Below, in pieces: positions 8,900 through 21,800 of a DNA stretch of 64,000 nucleotides. Source of the DNA: Beroe forskalii (lineage: Eukaryota > Ctenophora > Nuda > Beroida > Beroidae). The position numbers and the translations under genes were made by a program. Under the pieces are notes generated by a model. That model was not told where the DNA came from. It worked only from the letters and a program-made list of their open reading frames with translations, and did no database searches. The stretch is from the NCBI GenBank assembly GCA_011033025.1, contig WFMF01000522.1, positions 1 to 64,000 on the forward strand. Direction: 5' to 3'. Positions within the stretch are counted from its first letter, which is position 1, and the number at the start of each line of letters is the position of its first letter.

Positions 8900-9964
8900 A
8901 TACTTTACCCCTTCCAAGCTCGTTATTGGGCGGTAATCAGTGGAATTGACAATGACAGTGCAAAATAGCATTAGCTTTGAATTAGAATTTAATTAACTAT
9001 AAAAGTGCAGTCAGCGATCTGTAAAAGTCGAGGATCGTCAGACCCGTGTTAGGGAGTAATGTTTTGTGGTCGGGGTATAATCCGGTTCCATGATCTCAGC
9101 TGTGACCGTATACCTTCGATGATGAACTCGGCACGCCTCGTCCATTATCCATCTTTCACAGTCTCGGCTTCGCCTTGACCGTATAAGTTGCGGTATACGG
9201 TCACCAATTCGCCATGGAATTGTTATAATCGCTTATTATGTGCCGTATAAACTGATTAAAAGATTATACTATCATTTCATAATGGTCACCTTTTCACCCG
9301 AACATTATGATTATGAAATACCTAGGTCATAGTCATACGATCGAATTACTGCCGGAGACTCCTGGGAGTTCTCTGGGGGACTCCTGGTGGAATCCCGGGG
9401 GTTCCCGCAGCAATTCGCTCGTATGACCAATACCTACATTTGCACACCACATCAGAATTTTCGGGTTGATTCTTTTGCTCTTTCAGCTATAATTGAGAAT
9501 TATAATTATAAATGGCAGGTTTTGCGTGTGAGGTTACGGATTGGGTCAGGAGAAGGTCTGGGGACAAATATGCGATCAGTCCTTTTTATTGTTCATTTTA
9601 CTGGTCAGAGAAACGATTGTTTTTAATGGTGCGTTCAGAACATCATCTTCTTGCAGGGCTCATGATTTGTGAGAGGTTTTTGGTGCTTGTTAAAAAACTA
9701 TGTTGCAACATTTCAGCAGGGACGTGTCGAACTCGTATGTGGGACGGCTTTTCATTCGCGGCTCACTGCCTCTAGTCAAACTTAAAGCTAGTAAGCCGCG
9801 CATGAAAAAGCCGCGCACGTTGGAGTTCGACATGTCACCAGAAGTTCGTTCTTTGATAATATAATTTTTCGTATAAAGGTCGTGATTCCTTTCATGGCAA
9901 AAACGTTGTTCCAAATTGGTGTTTATAATTATAATTAAAAATAAAAGATACTTGTTAAAAGCAA
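8900..9964. other. Non-coding 3' flank of copy B
   Basis: It matches 4780-5875 of copy A with scattered substitutions and indels, including the three palindromic elements. There is no gene beyond the DIX exons. Confidence 0.6.
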
Positions 9965-10129
9965 TGAAATTGCAGAGAACCTTATAACGTTTTAGGGCAC
10001 TCAGGGCACAGGGCACTACGTCAGGGCACCAGGGCACTACGTCAGGGCACTGATCCTTGAAGTAGTGCCCTGAACAGGGCACTAAGTCAGGGCACTACGT
10101 CAGGGCACTGGGCCACTACGTCTATGTTA

Positions 10130-12910
10130 TGTGATATTGTTATTCTATTGTTTTGAAGGGTTCTATTGTTATTGTAAGGATACTATTCTGATTTTATTGT
10201 GATTTAGGAGTAAAGTGCAATCTGTAAGTGTAATCGTGTACTAATCTGTGTAAGTATTCAATATATACTAGATATCTACACTTCAGACTTCAGTGTTCTT
10301 TTTATAACCTTATCGTTATTCGTGGTGTGTCCTATTGTTATTTTAAGGCTCTGAAGAAGACACCAGGGCACTACGACAGGGCACCGGGCCGCTACGTTAT
10401 GTCTACGTTATCTGATATTGTTCTGAATGGTCTTATTATTGTTGTAAGTAAGTAAGTATACTGTTCTGATTCAACTGTTATTCCAAGGATCTTATTGTTA
10501 TTCTTGGGTTCCTATTGTTATTGTAAGAGTCATTCGACGTTGGGGCACTGGGACACTACGACGGGGCACTGGCTCGCTGGGGCACTATGTCTACGTCATT
10601 CAATTGTTTTGAATGTTTAAGGCCATGGTTCTGTTTATCATTTTAAAGATCCTATTGTTATTCTATGGGTCCCATTGTCATTCAATGGCCTGCTATTGTT
10701 ATTCTCAGATTCGAAGGGTCCTATTGCATTGTTATACTTAGGGTTCTGCTGCTACTGTTAGGGTCTCATTGTTATTATTAGTGCCCTATTGTTATTCTAA
10801 GGGTCCTATTCTCATACTAAGGATCCCATTGTTATTCCAAGGGTCCTATTGTTATTTTAAGGGTCCTATTGTTATTTTAAGGGTCCTATTGTTATTTTAA
10901 GGGACCTATTGTTATTTTAAGGATCTTATTGTTATTTTAAGGGTCCTTTCGTTATTCTAACGGCCCTTTTGTTATTTAAGGACCCTATTGTTATTTTAAG
11001 GGTCCTATTGTTATTTGAAGGATCTTATTGTTATTCTAAGGGTCCTATTGTTATACTTATGGTTCTGCTGCTACTGTTAGGGTCCCATTGTTATCATTAG
11101 TACCCTATTGTTATTCGAAGGGTCCTATTGTTATTTTAAGGGTCCTATTGTTCTTTTAAGGATTCTATTGTTATTTTAAAGGTCCTATTGTTATTTAAAG
11201 GGTCCTATTGTTATTTGAAGGATCTTATTGTTATTTTAAGGGACCTTTTGTTATTCTAACGGTCCTTTTGTTATTCTAAGTGTCTTATTGTTATTTTAAG
11301 GGTCCTATTCGCATACTGAGGATACTATTGTTATTCCAAGGATCCTATTGTTATTTGAAGGGTCTCATTGTTATTTCAAGGGTCCTTTTTTATTCTAACG
11401 GTCTTTTTGTTATTCTAAGTGTCTTATTATTATTCTAAGGGTCCTATTCTCATACTAAGGATAATATTGTTATTCAAAGGGTCCTATTATTATTTTAAGG
11501 GCCTTATTGTTATTTTAAGGGTACTATTGTCATACTAGGGATCTTATTGTCATTCCAAGGGTCCTATTGTTATTTTAAGGCTCTTATTGTTATTTCAAGG
11601 GTCCTTTTGTTATTCTAAGTGTCTTATTAGTATTCTAAGGGTCCTATTCTCATACTCAGGATACTATTGTTATTCCAAGGGTCCTATTGTTATTTTAAGG
11701 GCCTTATTGTTATTCTAAGGGTCCTATTGTCATACTAAGGATCCTATTACTATTCCAAGGGTCCTATTGTTATTTTAAGGGTCTTATTGTTATTTTAAGG
11801 GTCCTTTTGTTATTCCAACGGTCCTTTTGTTATTGTAAGTGTCTCATGATTATTCTAAGGGTCCTATTCTCACACTGCCTCTTAGAATAACAATACGACC
11901 CCAAGACTAACAATAGAACCCTTGAAATAACAATAAGACCCTTAAAATAACAATAGGTCCCTTGGAATAACACTAGGATCTTTAGTATGACTATAGGACC
12001 CTAGAATAACAATAAGATCCTTAAAATAACAATGAGACCCTTCAAATAACAATAGGATCTTTAGTATGACTTTAGGACCCTTAGAACAACAAGACGACCC
12101 TTAAAATAACAATAGGACCCTTGGAATAACAATAGTATTCTAAGTACGAATAAAGGACCCTTAGAATAACAATAAGATCCTTATAATAACAATAGGACCC
12201 TTAGAATAACAATAGGATCCTTAGTATGAGAATAGGACCCTTAAAATAACAATAAGACCCTTAAAATAACAATAGTACCCTTAGAATAACAATAGTATTC
12301 TTAGTATGAGGATAGGACCCTTAAAATAACAATAAGACCCTTAAAATAACAATAGGTCCCTTGGAATAACACTAGGATCTTTAGTATGACTATAGGACCC
12401 TAGAATCACAATAAGATCCTTAAAATAACAATAGGACCCTTGGAATAACAATAGGATCTTTAGTATGACTATAGGACCTTTAGAATAACAAGAAGACCCT
12501 TAAAATAACAATAGGACCCTTGGAATAACAATAGTATTCTAAGTATGAATAAAGGACCCTTGGAATAACAATAAGATTCTTATAATAACTATAGGACCCT
12601 TGGAATAACAATAGGATCTTTAGTATGAGAACAGGACCCTTAAAATAACAATAAGACACTTAGAATAACAAAAGGACCGTTAGAATAACAATATGACCCT
12701 TAAAATAACAATAGGACCCTTGGAATAACAACAGGGTCCTTAGTATGAGAATCGAACCCTTAGAATAACAATAGGGCACTAATAATAACAATAGTCAATA
12801 GGACCCTAATAGTAGCAGCAGAACTCTTAGTATAACAATGCAATAGGACTCTTAGAATAACAATAGAGGCCATAGAATGACAATGGGACCCATAGAATAA
12901 CAATAGGATC
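10130..12910. repeat. ~20-bp minisatellite, head-to-head inverted halves
   Basis: The unit is close to GGGTCCTATTGTTATTCTAA. It runs in one orientation to about 11,875, then as its complement (TTAGAATAACAATAGGACCC) to about 12,910. Units vary by a few bases and GTTATT is the most constant core. The two halves can pair into a stem of more than 1 kb. No open frame of note. Confidence 0.9.
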
Positions 12911-13242
12911 CTTAGAATGATCAACAGAACCATGGCCTTAACCGTTCAAAACAATAGAATACCAATATCACATGACATAGACGTAGTGCCCCAGTGAGCC
13001 AGTGCCCCGATGTAGTGCCCCAACGTAGAATGACTCTAAGAATAACAACAGGAAACCAAGAATAACAATCAGATTAACACTATAATCCCATTACAATAAC
13101 AAAGGAAATCTTGAAACACAATAGAATATCATTATCATATAGCCGACCCTAGTGCCCTGACATACTTGTATTGCCCAATTGCCCTGACGTAGTGCCCTGT
13201 GCTTTGGTTCGGGCACTACGTCCAGGATCAGTGCCCTGACGT

Positions 13243-13497
13243 AGGGTATCTCTCCCATGTAAACGGGGCTGAGTGACGTCACAGATCCAAAGGTCAATTT
13301 TTCTGTATCCTAAACCTAACCGTGACCCTAACCAAAACCCTAACCTTAATCCTTACCCTAAACCTAACAAATCCTGACCCTAATCAAAACCCTAACCCAA
13401 TCCTTTAAAGCGCTAGATGCGTTTAATTATATTTTTCTGAGTGACGTCATTGTCATAGATAATGAAGACTCCCGTTTACATGGGAGACGTACCTGAC
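13243..13497. mobile_element. CTCCCATGTAAACGG element nested in the fold-back element
   Basis: The termini are TCTCCCATGTAAACGGGGCT and, inverted, CCCGTTTACATGGGAGACG. The interior is CTAACC-rich with GTGACGTCA motifs near both ends. A relative is at 2478, and a solo end is at about 62,638. Confidence 0.75.
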
Positions 13498-14330
13498 GTA
13501 GTGCCCTGGTGCCCTAACGTAGTGCCCTGGTGCCCTGACGTAGTGCCCTGTTCAGGGCACTACTTCCAGTATCAGTGCCCTGGTGCCCTGACGTAGTGCC
13601 CTGGTGCCCTGACGTAGTGCCCTGTGCCCTGAGTGCCCTGAAACGTTATAAGGTCCTCTCTGAAATTGTCAATTGAATTCATGAGAGCTTCACAAAATTT
13701 AGATTAAATTAGATTATGATAAATTTACAGCTACAAAATTATTTGTATTTATTTAAAAACGTTAATTATATTCTCAAATTATATTTAAGCTGTATATTTT
13801 GTTTGATAAATTTTGTAAAAAGCCGGATAAGAGTAAAGATTCTGAAAAAAATATTATTTTTACATTTATGATTTACAATTACATAACTTTTTCTTGGACC
13901 TTTTCAGTGGAATCATCAATTATCATCATTTTCAAAAGTGTTTTTTGTCTTTTGAATATCAATAAAATGACTGAAGTTGATACGTTACAAAACATTTCAT
14001 TTTGAATGTTTAGCATTTCAATTTTGATAATCATTTCCATTCCTACCAGTACCAATACCATAGATACTATCATTACTATTAAAGTTTAAACTATTAGTGT
14101 TAACTATCCATTAAAATATTACTTATCATTAATGATTATCATTTTCATTATTATTGTCAAAAAATCTGAATCTACGTCTATGTCAAATATTGAGTTCTAT
14201 AATTATCAATTTGTTTTGCAGAATATCGTCTGCATTCTCAAAAACTACCGTTTCAATTTTTCGAAATGAAGTTTTATAACACATTTTAATTTGCATTTAG
14301 AGGCCATCCTGATCCATAACCGGAGATAGA

Positions 14331-14481
14331 TCGAACTGCAGTTTGAGTTTGCGCGTCTTTTGTGCGCGCAGGCTTGAGTATGCCGATGCGCGGCGTACAG
14401 GCATCCGCATATGATCAATAGCATTAGCATGTCTGTTATATGCCGCGCACACAGAAGACGTGCCAGGCCAAGTGCAGTTCG
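14331..14481. mobile_element. MITE, GCGCGGCTTAAG family (copy B of 6521)
   Basis: The same element as 6521-6672, with small indels near GAGTTTGCGCG. It was present before the segmental duplication. Confidence 0.65.
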
Positions 14482-14894
14482 AAGTGCAAAACTTCGGCAA
14501 TTTTAGACACCTCCCTCCGCCTCACGACCTGGATCAAATCAGCTCAAGTTGCTGAATAGTGAATGAGGAAGACAAATAATAAAGACAATTCTTTGCTGCA
14601 ACGATTTTACTAAGTGCTGAAGTTTATAATATAAACAATGTCAAGTGTCATGTCCAATGTCTTAAAGTTGAATTAAATTTTACACATACACATTCTGACA
14701 GTGACATTGAACAAAGTTCTCCAACTGGTTTTCAAAAGATTAAGTTTATAATTTAAGTTTGTTTAAATTTAATGTCCACGAATACATAGCAAATAAAATA
14801 GGATTTGATATACCGGCATCACTTTCGAAATTAAATTAAATCATAATAAAAATACCAAATTTTTTTATTCATAATTCAAACTAACGGTGGGGTG

Positions 14895-15035
14895 ACAGTT
14901 CGAACTGCAGTTTGCGCGTCTTTTGTATGTGCGGCTTAAGTTTTCGCGGCGTACACACATCTTAACAAGATGTGTGTACGCTGCGCAAATTTACGCCGCG
15001 TACAGAAAAGAGAAGCAACGTGCAGTCCGAACTGC
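14895..15035. mobile_element. MITE, GCGCGGCTTAAG family (copy B of 7485)
   Basis: Same ends as 7485-7631. Shorter by a few bases at the central spacer. Confidence 0.7.
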
Positions 15036-15043
15036 CCTGTAAC

Positions 15044-15172
15044 GGTGGCGTGTCGAACTCATATATGCGCGGCTTTTCAATGCGCGGCTCGCTGCCTGTA
15101 ATTACAAATTAACAGGCAGCGAGCCGCGCAAGATTACGCCGCGCATGGAAAAGCCGCGCACATGAGTTCGAC
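15044..15172. mobile_element. MITE, GTGTCGAACTC family (complete copy)
   Basis: The termini are GGCGTGTCGAACTC and GAGTTCGACACGCC. The arms GCGAGCCGCGCAAG and GCGCGGCTCGCTGCC flank an ATTACAAATTAAC centre. In copy A (7647-7690) only the left half remains, cut at that centre, which marks the duplication breakpoint. Confidence 0.75.
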
Positions 15173-15724
15173 ACGCCCCTGTAAAACTAAAATAAGGACT
15201 ATTAAAGACTCTAACACGTGTTAAATTTCCAATTTCCAACAGCTCCAAATCATTATCCATCATGATCAATACAATCAATTGAACATAAAAACACCTCGAG
15301 CACAAGTTGGGAGAATTTTGATCACAAACAAATTAAATATTATTAATCACGGTTCAAGGAAGAGATATCCTGGAATTTGGAAACAGATGTCTTAAATATC
15401 AATAAAATATTCATCGAATAAGGGATCGATAAGGACGCGCTTACTTTCGATATAAACTATAGAATTTCTATCGCAAGTAAACGGCAAAATTGCGGGTCTT
15501 AATCGATCCCTCATCTGATCGATCCATCTGCACACACATATATTGGTTAGAGTTAGACCTTCTAAATCTTAAAATTAAGGAGCTAAAAGGGCAAGCCAGC
15601 ACCCTCCCTGAAATAATAAATCTATGCCCTGCGCGTGAGAAATAGGCAGGTAGGATGACGTCATTATCATATCATGACATAATGAGTTGATGACGTTGAG
15701 GCGCCTATTTCTCGTGTACAGAGT
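15173..15724. other. Intergenic stretch between dixin copy B and SLC25A1
   Basis: No gene is seen. A half-palindrome around 15420-15545 (GGGATCGATAAGGACGCGC and TCTTAATCGATCCCTCA) resembles elements at 17126 and 18235. Confidence 0.5.
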
Positions 15725-15839
15725 TTAGTCTGTTTTCCAGAGGTAGTCGAGGACCTTCATGGTCTGCTCGTATATCATGAAAACGAACGCCACGTCGAAC
15801 ACGACCCGTCCCAAGCGCGGCACTGTTCCCTTGTAAAAC
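15725..15839 (-). CDS. SLC25A1: SLC25A1 exon 8 (last coding)
   Basis: The acceptor is ACCTCCCCAG. It encodes [20 protein letters not shown], then [17 protein letters not shown] and TAA at 15725-15727. Confidence 0.94.
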
Positions 15840-18800
15840 CTGGGGAGGTATTGTATGATGCATATTGTATAATGTATAGTGTATACGATGTATAATGTAT
15901 GTATGTATAGTGTATAAATCATTAATATAATTCATTAGATGTATTACACCCTGGCTCCTGTTACGAGAAAAACTCGCGAGTCAAGCCGAAAAAACTCGCG
16001 AGAAATTTATTCGTCGTAGCTCCTGTGCAAGAAAACTTGCGAGAAAAATCGGCCTTTTGACTCGCGAGAATGTTCGGGAGGCAAATTTAAAAAAAGACGT
16101 GTTCAAATGCCTCGCGAGAAAAACTCGCAAGGTAAATACGAAAAAGGAATAATTGGTTTATTGATTGATCAATGGAAGTATGCAGCAGAGCCCAATCAGA
16201 TCATGATTTTATACCACCCGGATGTAAAATCAAATTACCTCATTAAATGTATGTGCATAGGTATTACAACAAGAGCCGTATAGTGTATACATCGCAACTT
16301 TACTACTTTACTACCAGAGTATCAGAAGGAGCAGAGCGAACCTGAATTAGGTACATCAAGAATCAAGATACGAATTCATCTCAGATAGTCAGATTAATGA
16401 TAAATGACAGTTTGCTGCAATTTTGACAAGTCCTCTTTTCAAAATAAATGAATTAACTTTCGACCAATATGCTTATCATTATGATGAGTTTGAACCGATT
16501 GGTATGAACTATACCTACACTTGTCCTGCAATCATTATAATTTCCTAAATTTTGCCTTCAGCATAGTGAGATAACCGTCAGTTAAGCAGTTAAGTGTAAT
16601 TAGTTGTAGTTAGGTACTAGAGGATTGCTATGAAGACATTGGTAGTGATTGACCTCCAAATAACAAATATGAGAATGAAATTTGAGATCTAATTAGCTCC
16701 TTGTTCAGTACCTAATCTGAAAATACACACATTAGTCCACACATTAGAAAAAAAGAACACTGCTGGATAACCAATGACTCAATTACAGTTTTTTGGTTGC
16801 ATTGTCCATCAATGGTTGAAGTTAGAATGAAGTGGTTCTATCGGACTTCATTCACATCGGGCAGCCCTTCTTCGAAAGTTCGAAGAACACTTTCACACTC
16901 GTTGAGGGATGAGAAAGTTCTGTTTCGTGTGTAAAATGTAGAATGTTAATTTTACACAGTTAGGTACACACGCAGTGACTATCGAAGTATCGAGTGTCAA
17001 TTACATCCACGCCAAACGGAATACTCGTATACAGGAGCTACGTTGATGAAAATACAAATTTGTCGCGAGTTTTTCTCGCGAGAATGTTCGCGAGTATTTC
17101 TCGTAACAGGAGCCAGGGTGTTACGCATATGTGTGCAGACCGCTCGATTGACAGAGGCCTCGATAAAGACGCGTGGATTTCCTCTGCGCGCTTCAACTTT
17201 CTATACAAATTCCGTCAAAAGCGCACAATTTTTGCGCGTCTCTATCGAGCCATTTCTCAATAGAGTGGTCTGCACACATATGGGTAATGTATAGTTTGTC
17301 GGCCGTGGAGTGTGGACAGACCCTCGTAAGAATTCATCGCCGCCTGCGAGTCAGACAACGTCCGACAATGTATAGTGTATACAATGTAAAATGTACAATA
17401 TATGTATGTATAGTGTATAATTGTATAAATACAATGTATTAAACGCATAATGCATTAAATGCATAATGTATATTGTATTGAAATTTATACTGTATTGAAA
17501 TGTATAATGACATAATGTATTAAACGTATAATACGGTAGTATGTAGATTGTACAATGTATTAAATGTATACTGTATCATGTATATTGCAAAATGTAGCAT
17601 GTAAATGTATATACAATGTACAATGTATAAACTATAATACTCACCCAACCAGTCCGTCGTGTTTGAGTACCATCTGCGCGCAGTGGAATGTGTTTCGATA
17701 CAAGTGTCTGTCTAAGCCTTGCATTCGTGTCTTCACCACATCCAACGGCGTGTTTCCGAACATTAATTTGATAATTTATTGACCCGTCATTAAGGCAAAT
17801 TTACTTCTGTGTTGATCGAAAGATCTGTCAAAAGATCGCGCAAATTTCAACACAAATTCAATAAAAACAAATTACTGCATTATGCTCACTGTAATTTGCG
17901 GTTTATGATATTGCGTATGATATTGCCAAATCACAACTCAATGATGCAGTCACAATGGGTGGTATGCATAACTAGAGAATCTCTTATTTAAGAGAAACCC
18001 TTAACTTATAAGGCAAAGCCCTTATGTATAAGGCATTTTCCTTAAGCATAAGGAAAAACCTTTATAACCATAAGAGATTCCCTAGTTATGCATACCACAC
18101 AATGTACAGATAAACAAGAGCGGAGTACTCACCGAACACACTGGCTGCCCCTGCTACTCCTCCGCAGAAGAAGGTTCTCGCAGCTCCGATCTCCTTAGTG
18201 TTGTCTCCTTCCTGGAAAGATTGTCAAAGTGTGCACATGGATCGATCGATGAAAAATAAAGAAATTCTATGAAATTTAAATTGCGCGAACTGAAAATTAC
18301 GCGTCTTAATATCAATTGCTTATCAATCCCTACATTGATCGAAGTATGTGTACCACATCGATCATTCGGCAGGAATTTGCTCTTTCACTCGGTTGTTTTA
18401 TTCGTCTTGAAACAATGAAAGGATTTTCCATTTAACCAGCGCCCGTTACCTGGAAGTAGGATTTGAGATTGTTGAAAACGAAGAATCGTATAGCCTGGTT
18501 TGATCCCTGTTTCAGCACAGTAGCAGTGAGACCTTGGTACGTTCCTCTTAGACCTGAGTGGATGAAATTAGGATCGCATCAGTGAAATTAAATGCCATAA
18601 TTTGGCGTGAATTGTATGGAAGATAACATGAATTGCACTCATTTTTCCAGTTCTGGTGGGCGTAGGGCGCTTCGTACATTTATTTCTGTATGAACGATAA
18701 GGGGAAGTTCAAACGGCAATTTTCGCATCTTTCATGTGCGCGGCTTAAGTTGCGCGGCTTAAGTTTGCGCGGCGTACAGACATATATAATGTCGTACAGA

Positions 18801-21800
18801 CGTCTGCTCGCCGCGCAAACTTAAGCCACACACACGAAAGACGCGCAAACTGCAGCTCGAACTGCATTCTGTACAACGGAATATTTCTTACCTTCCTGCT
18901 TGACTATTTCCCGAACGCCGTGGAAGAATCCCCTGTAGCGGGGGTTGGGCTGGTTCTGATCGTGGATAAACTTAACTTTCACCGTTTCCATGGGACACAC
19001 GATAACCACAGCTTCCATCACTCCAGCACCTAAACGCAAGGAAATATTGTGAAGCAGAGGAAAACTACAGTTTCAATTAGCATTGCACCTATATAATGTT
19101 AAACAGGGGATGGGATGAGGCATCATCTTTCTGGAAGTTGGTTAAATTCTTGTAGCCAGGCTTTTGTAAGGCCTGGAAGATTGATCAGGAAGTCTTTTTT
19201 CAAGCCCATTGAATACACTACTGGCAATATATCGGCACATGTGCAAATCACTTTTTGAACACAGACTTCACTAACCTAAACCGCAAAGTATGGTCCTGCC
19301 CTGCGTTAGTTTCCCATCTTTATCAACTAACTTGTTCCTTAGAGCCTCGTACCCCATAAACCTGAAATTATTTAAAGGTAAAAACGCCAGGAGATGAGTC
19401 GGGATTTGAAAAATGCAGTTGAACGTACATCGATGCTTCTTCAGAAAACTAGCTCACGCATTGTCTTATTTCTAAGATTTGTTTAAACAACGTGAAACTA
19501 TCAGATCAAATCGATTTCATTGCTTTTGCAAATTGCAGCCCTGGATTTTACGTGCCGATAATTGATCACTTTTCCTCTCGCATTTTCATTCTCATGAAGT
19601 CATTAGTCATATCTCGTGATATGGTGAGCGGAAAACACTTTTTCGAATTTCGGTCTGCGTAGATAGGAAGTTACCGTTCCTGTCTGTGATCTACACGAAT
19701 TATCAGATAAATCAATTACCTTTAAATAAACAGGAGTCAAATTCAATCAATTAAACATTTCTGCGGCAAGAAATCTAATAATCCGCAAGCTGCAAAAGTT
19801 AACAAAATTAAAATAATTTTGGAAAAGTGCGCGCGGCAAAAATATGACGCGCGCTTGCGCACAGATACTACTCAAAATAGTATCGCGCGTTCCGCAAATT
19901 ACTCAGAAATTTTTGCCAAAATGTGCGCAGCCCGACTGAATTGGTCGTGCGATATGGCGTGATCTGCTGTTTGTGGAACGTTGTTTAAAAGCTGAGTAAT
20001 CCGGTGTAGAATTAAACCAGAGTGCTATACAGCGGTATCATGTTAGCTTTGACATTGAAACTACTCACTGTGATGCTACTGACGTTAGACATTAGACTGT
20101 TACTGGGAAAATGATAAAACTGAAAAATCAAGAGACTCTCACGACGTATCGTGTTTGTGACTTTTTAGATGACTGAAAGCTATCAGTTGCTATTTCGTTA
20201 TACTTGTTTGTTGCCCTATTGGTCAAAACTGAGAAAGTCCTTGGAAAAACGCACGCTAAAATTGCTCCGGCGGCTACGAATTGTAGACAGAATTAAGAGA
20301 AAACGAGCGCAATTCTTTTTAATCTTAAGACAGATGTGAAAATGGTAATTGCGATTCTTTTAAGCTGGGGGGATTGTAGCCCAAAAAAAACCAAAAAAAA
20401 CCAAAAAAAAACCAAGCCCAAGATCCCAAATATGGGGTAGGGCTTGTTTTTTTTTGGTTTTTTTCGGTTTTTTTTGGTTTTTTTTGGTTTTTTTTGGTTT
20501 TTTTTGGGTTGGATTTTTTGAACTTTTTGGACATTTCACACCAATGTGTTATTTGTGTTATTTACATATTCTTATTGATACTCAATGGTTTTCAATAATT
20601 ACAGATGGCTTAAATCACTATTTTAAGGACTTTATTAGCATTTGAGAAGCATTTTAAGAGCCCTCAGTGCTTTTTGATAAGGTACAACGGAAAATTATGA
20701 GATAGCAAAGGACCTTGGTCCATCAGTGATTAGAGGATCAAAAGGTGTCGAATCAGACGATACTGGTCTAAACAAGAGCGCTCCGGCCACTCATTACCAC
20801 GTAGGGGTTATTCAAGACCCGAGGGTCCTTCAAAAGGTCGTCCTTGGTTCACCAGGGGCCGGATGACGAAGGGCCAAGGATTCACCAAGCGTTACATCGC
20901 ATCTCAGGGCGAGATAAGGCTTCATGAGGAGGTCAGACTAGTGTCACCAGAGGGCCAGAGAAGTGTTGCAGGGAGTCAGCTGGGAGTCACAAGGGGGCAA
21001 GAAAGGACCAACAAGGCACCAGGTGAAGGTCGCCAGATGAAGGTCGGCCAGTTGAGAGCAATTTAGCATTCTTGCTTAAATTATGATTGACAAAGGTCAG
21101 GCACAATGATCACCAGAAGACCAGTTTGTAGGCACTTAGTCACCAAGCAATGATAAAGGCTTCATCAGTCAGCAAGGCTTGATTATTGATGCTCAGCATA
21201 TCTTTCACGAGCTGTCAAAAAGTCATCTGTGTGGCAAAGGGACAGGCAAGTGCCACCAGCTCTTGCGAGAGTCGACTTGCTGATGAAACGTGTCCTACTG
21301 TCCTGTGAAGTCATAATTGAGCAATTAACACTGGGAGAAGTGAGTCTGAAAAGGATGCCGCCAAGGGTCTAGTCAGCCTCTGGTTCATGTAAGAGGGTAT
21401 CCGGCCAGAATATCACGTCAGAATCACCAGTGGGTTACTTGATCAGCTAAGAGTCAGCAGTGGGTCATACCAGAAGTACCAACTGGGTCATAAGGTAGGA
21501 TCAGGAGACGCCAGTTATAGGTCAGGTAGGAACCGGATACGCCAGTAGATCACTGATCAAGTAAGATAGCAGTCACCAGTAGGTACGGTAGGATCAGAAG
21601 ATGCCATGAGGTCAGGTAGGATCACGATGCTCAGGTAGGATCAGGAGACGCCAGCTGTAGGTCAGGTAGGATCATGAGACGCCAGTCATAGGTCAGGTAG
21701 GATCAGGAGACGCTGATAGGAAAGTTGGGATCAGGAGATTCCAGTACGTCAGGTAGGATTAGGAGGCTCAGGTAGGATCAGGAGACGCCAGTCTCCAATG

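Larger units (their letters stand above)
9973..13660. mobile_element. 3.7 kb fold-back transposon inserted in dixin copy B
   Basis: The inverted termini are CAGAGAACCTTATAACGTTT at the left and, reversed, GAGAGGACCTTATAACGTTT at the right. Inside are inverted blocks of AGGGCACTACGTCAGGGCAC repeats, and inside those a long minisatellite that reverses direction near 11,880. TGAAATTG flanks both sides (9965-9972 and 13661-13668), and copy A has the empty site (about 5867-5877). If the terminus is CAGAGA on both sides, the duplication is only AAATTG. An 8-bp duplication and CAGAG-type ends would suit a non-autonomous hAT element. No transposase is seen. Confidence 0.88.
7937..15110 (+). repeat. 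Tandem segmental duplication, copy B
   Basis: Copy B is co-linear with 3905-7690. It is enlarged by the fold-back element at 9973-13660 and lacks the palindrome found at 7061-7461 in copy A. Confidence 0.85.
15840..17644 (-). other. SLC25A1 intron 7, filled with mobile and AT repeats
   Basis: It contains an ATGTATAATGTATAGTG-type low-complexity tract (15848-15930 and 17360-17640) and the two terminal-inverted-repeat elements listed separately. No exon is seen. Confidence 0.7.

Noticed and set aside
10130-12910. CRISPR-like array
   Set aside because: Repeats are contiguous ~20-bp units without unique spacers, degenerate, and reverse direction; the context is eukaryotic.
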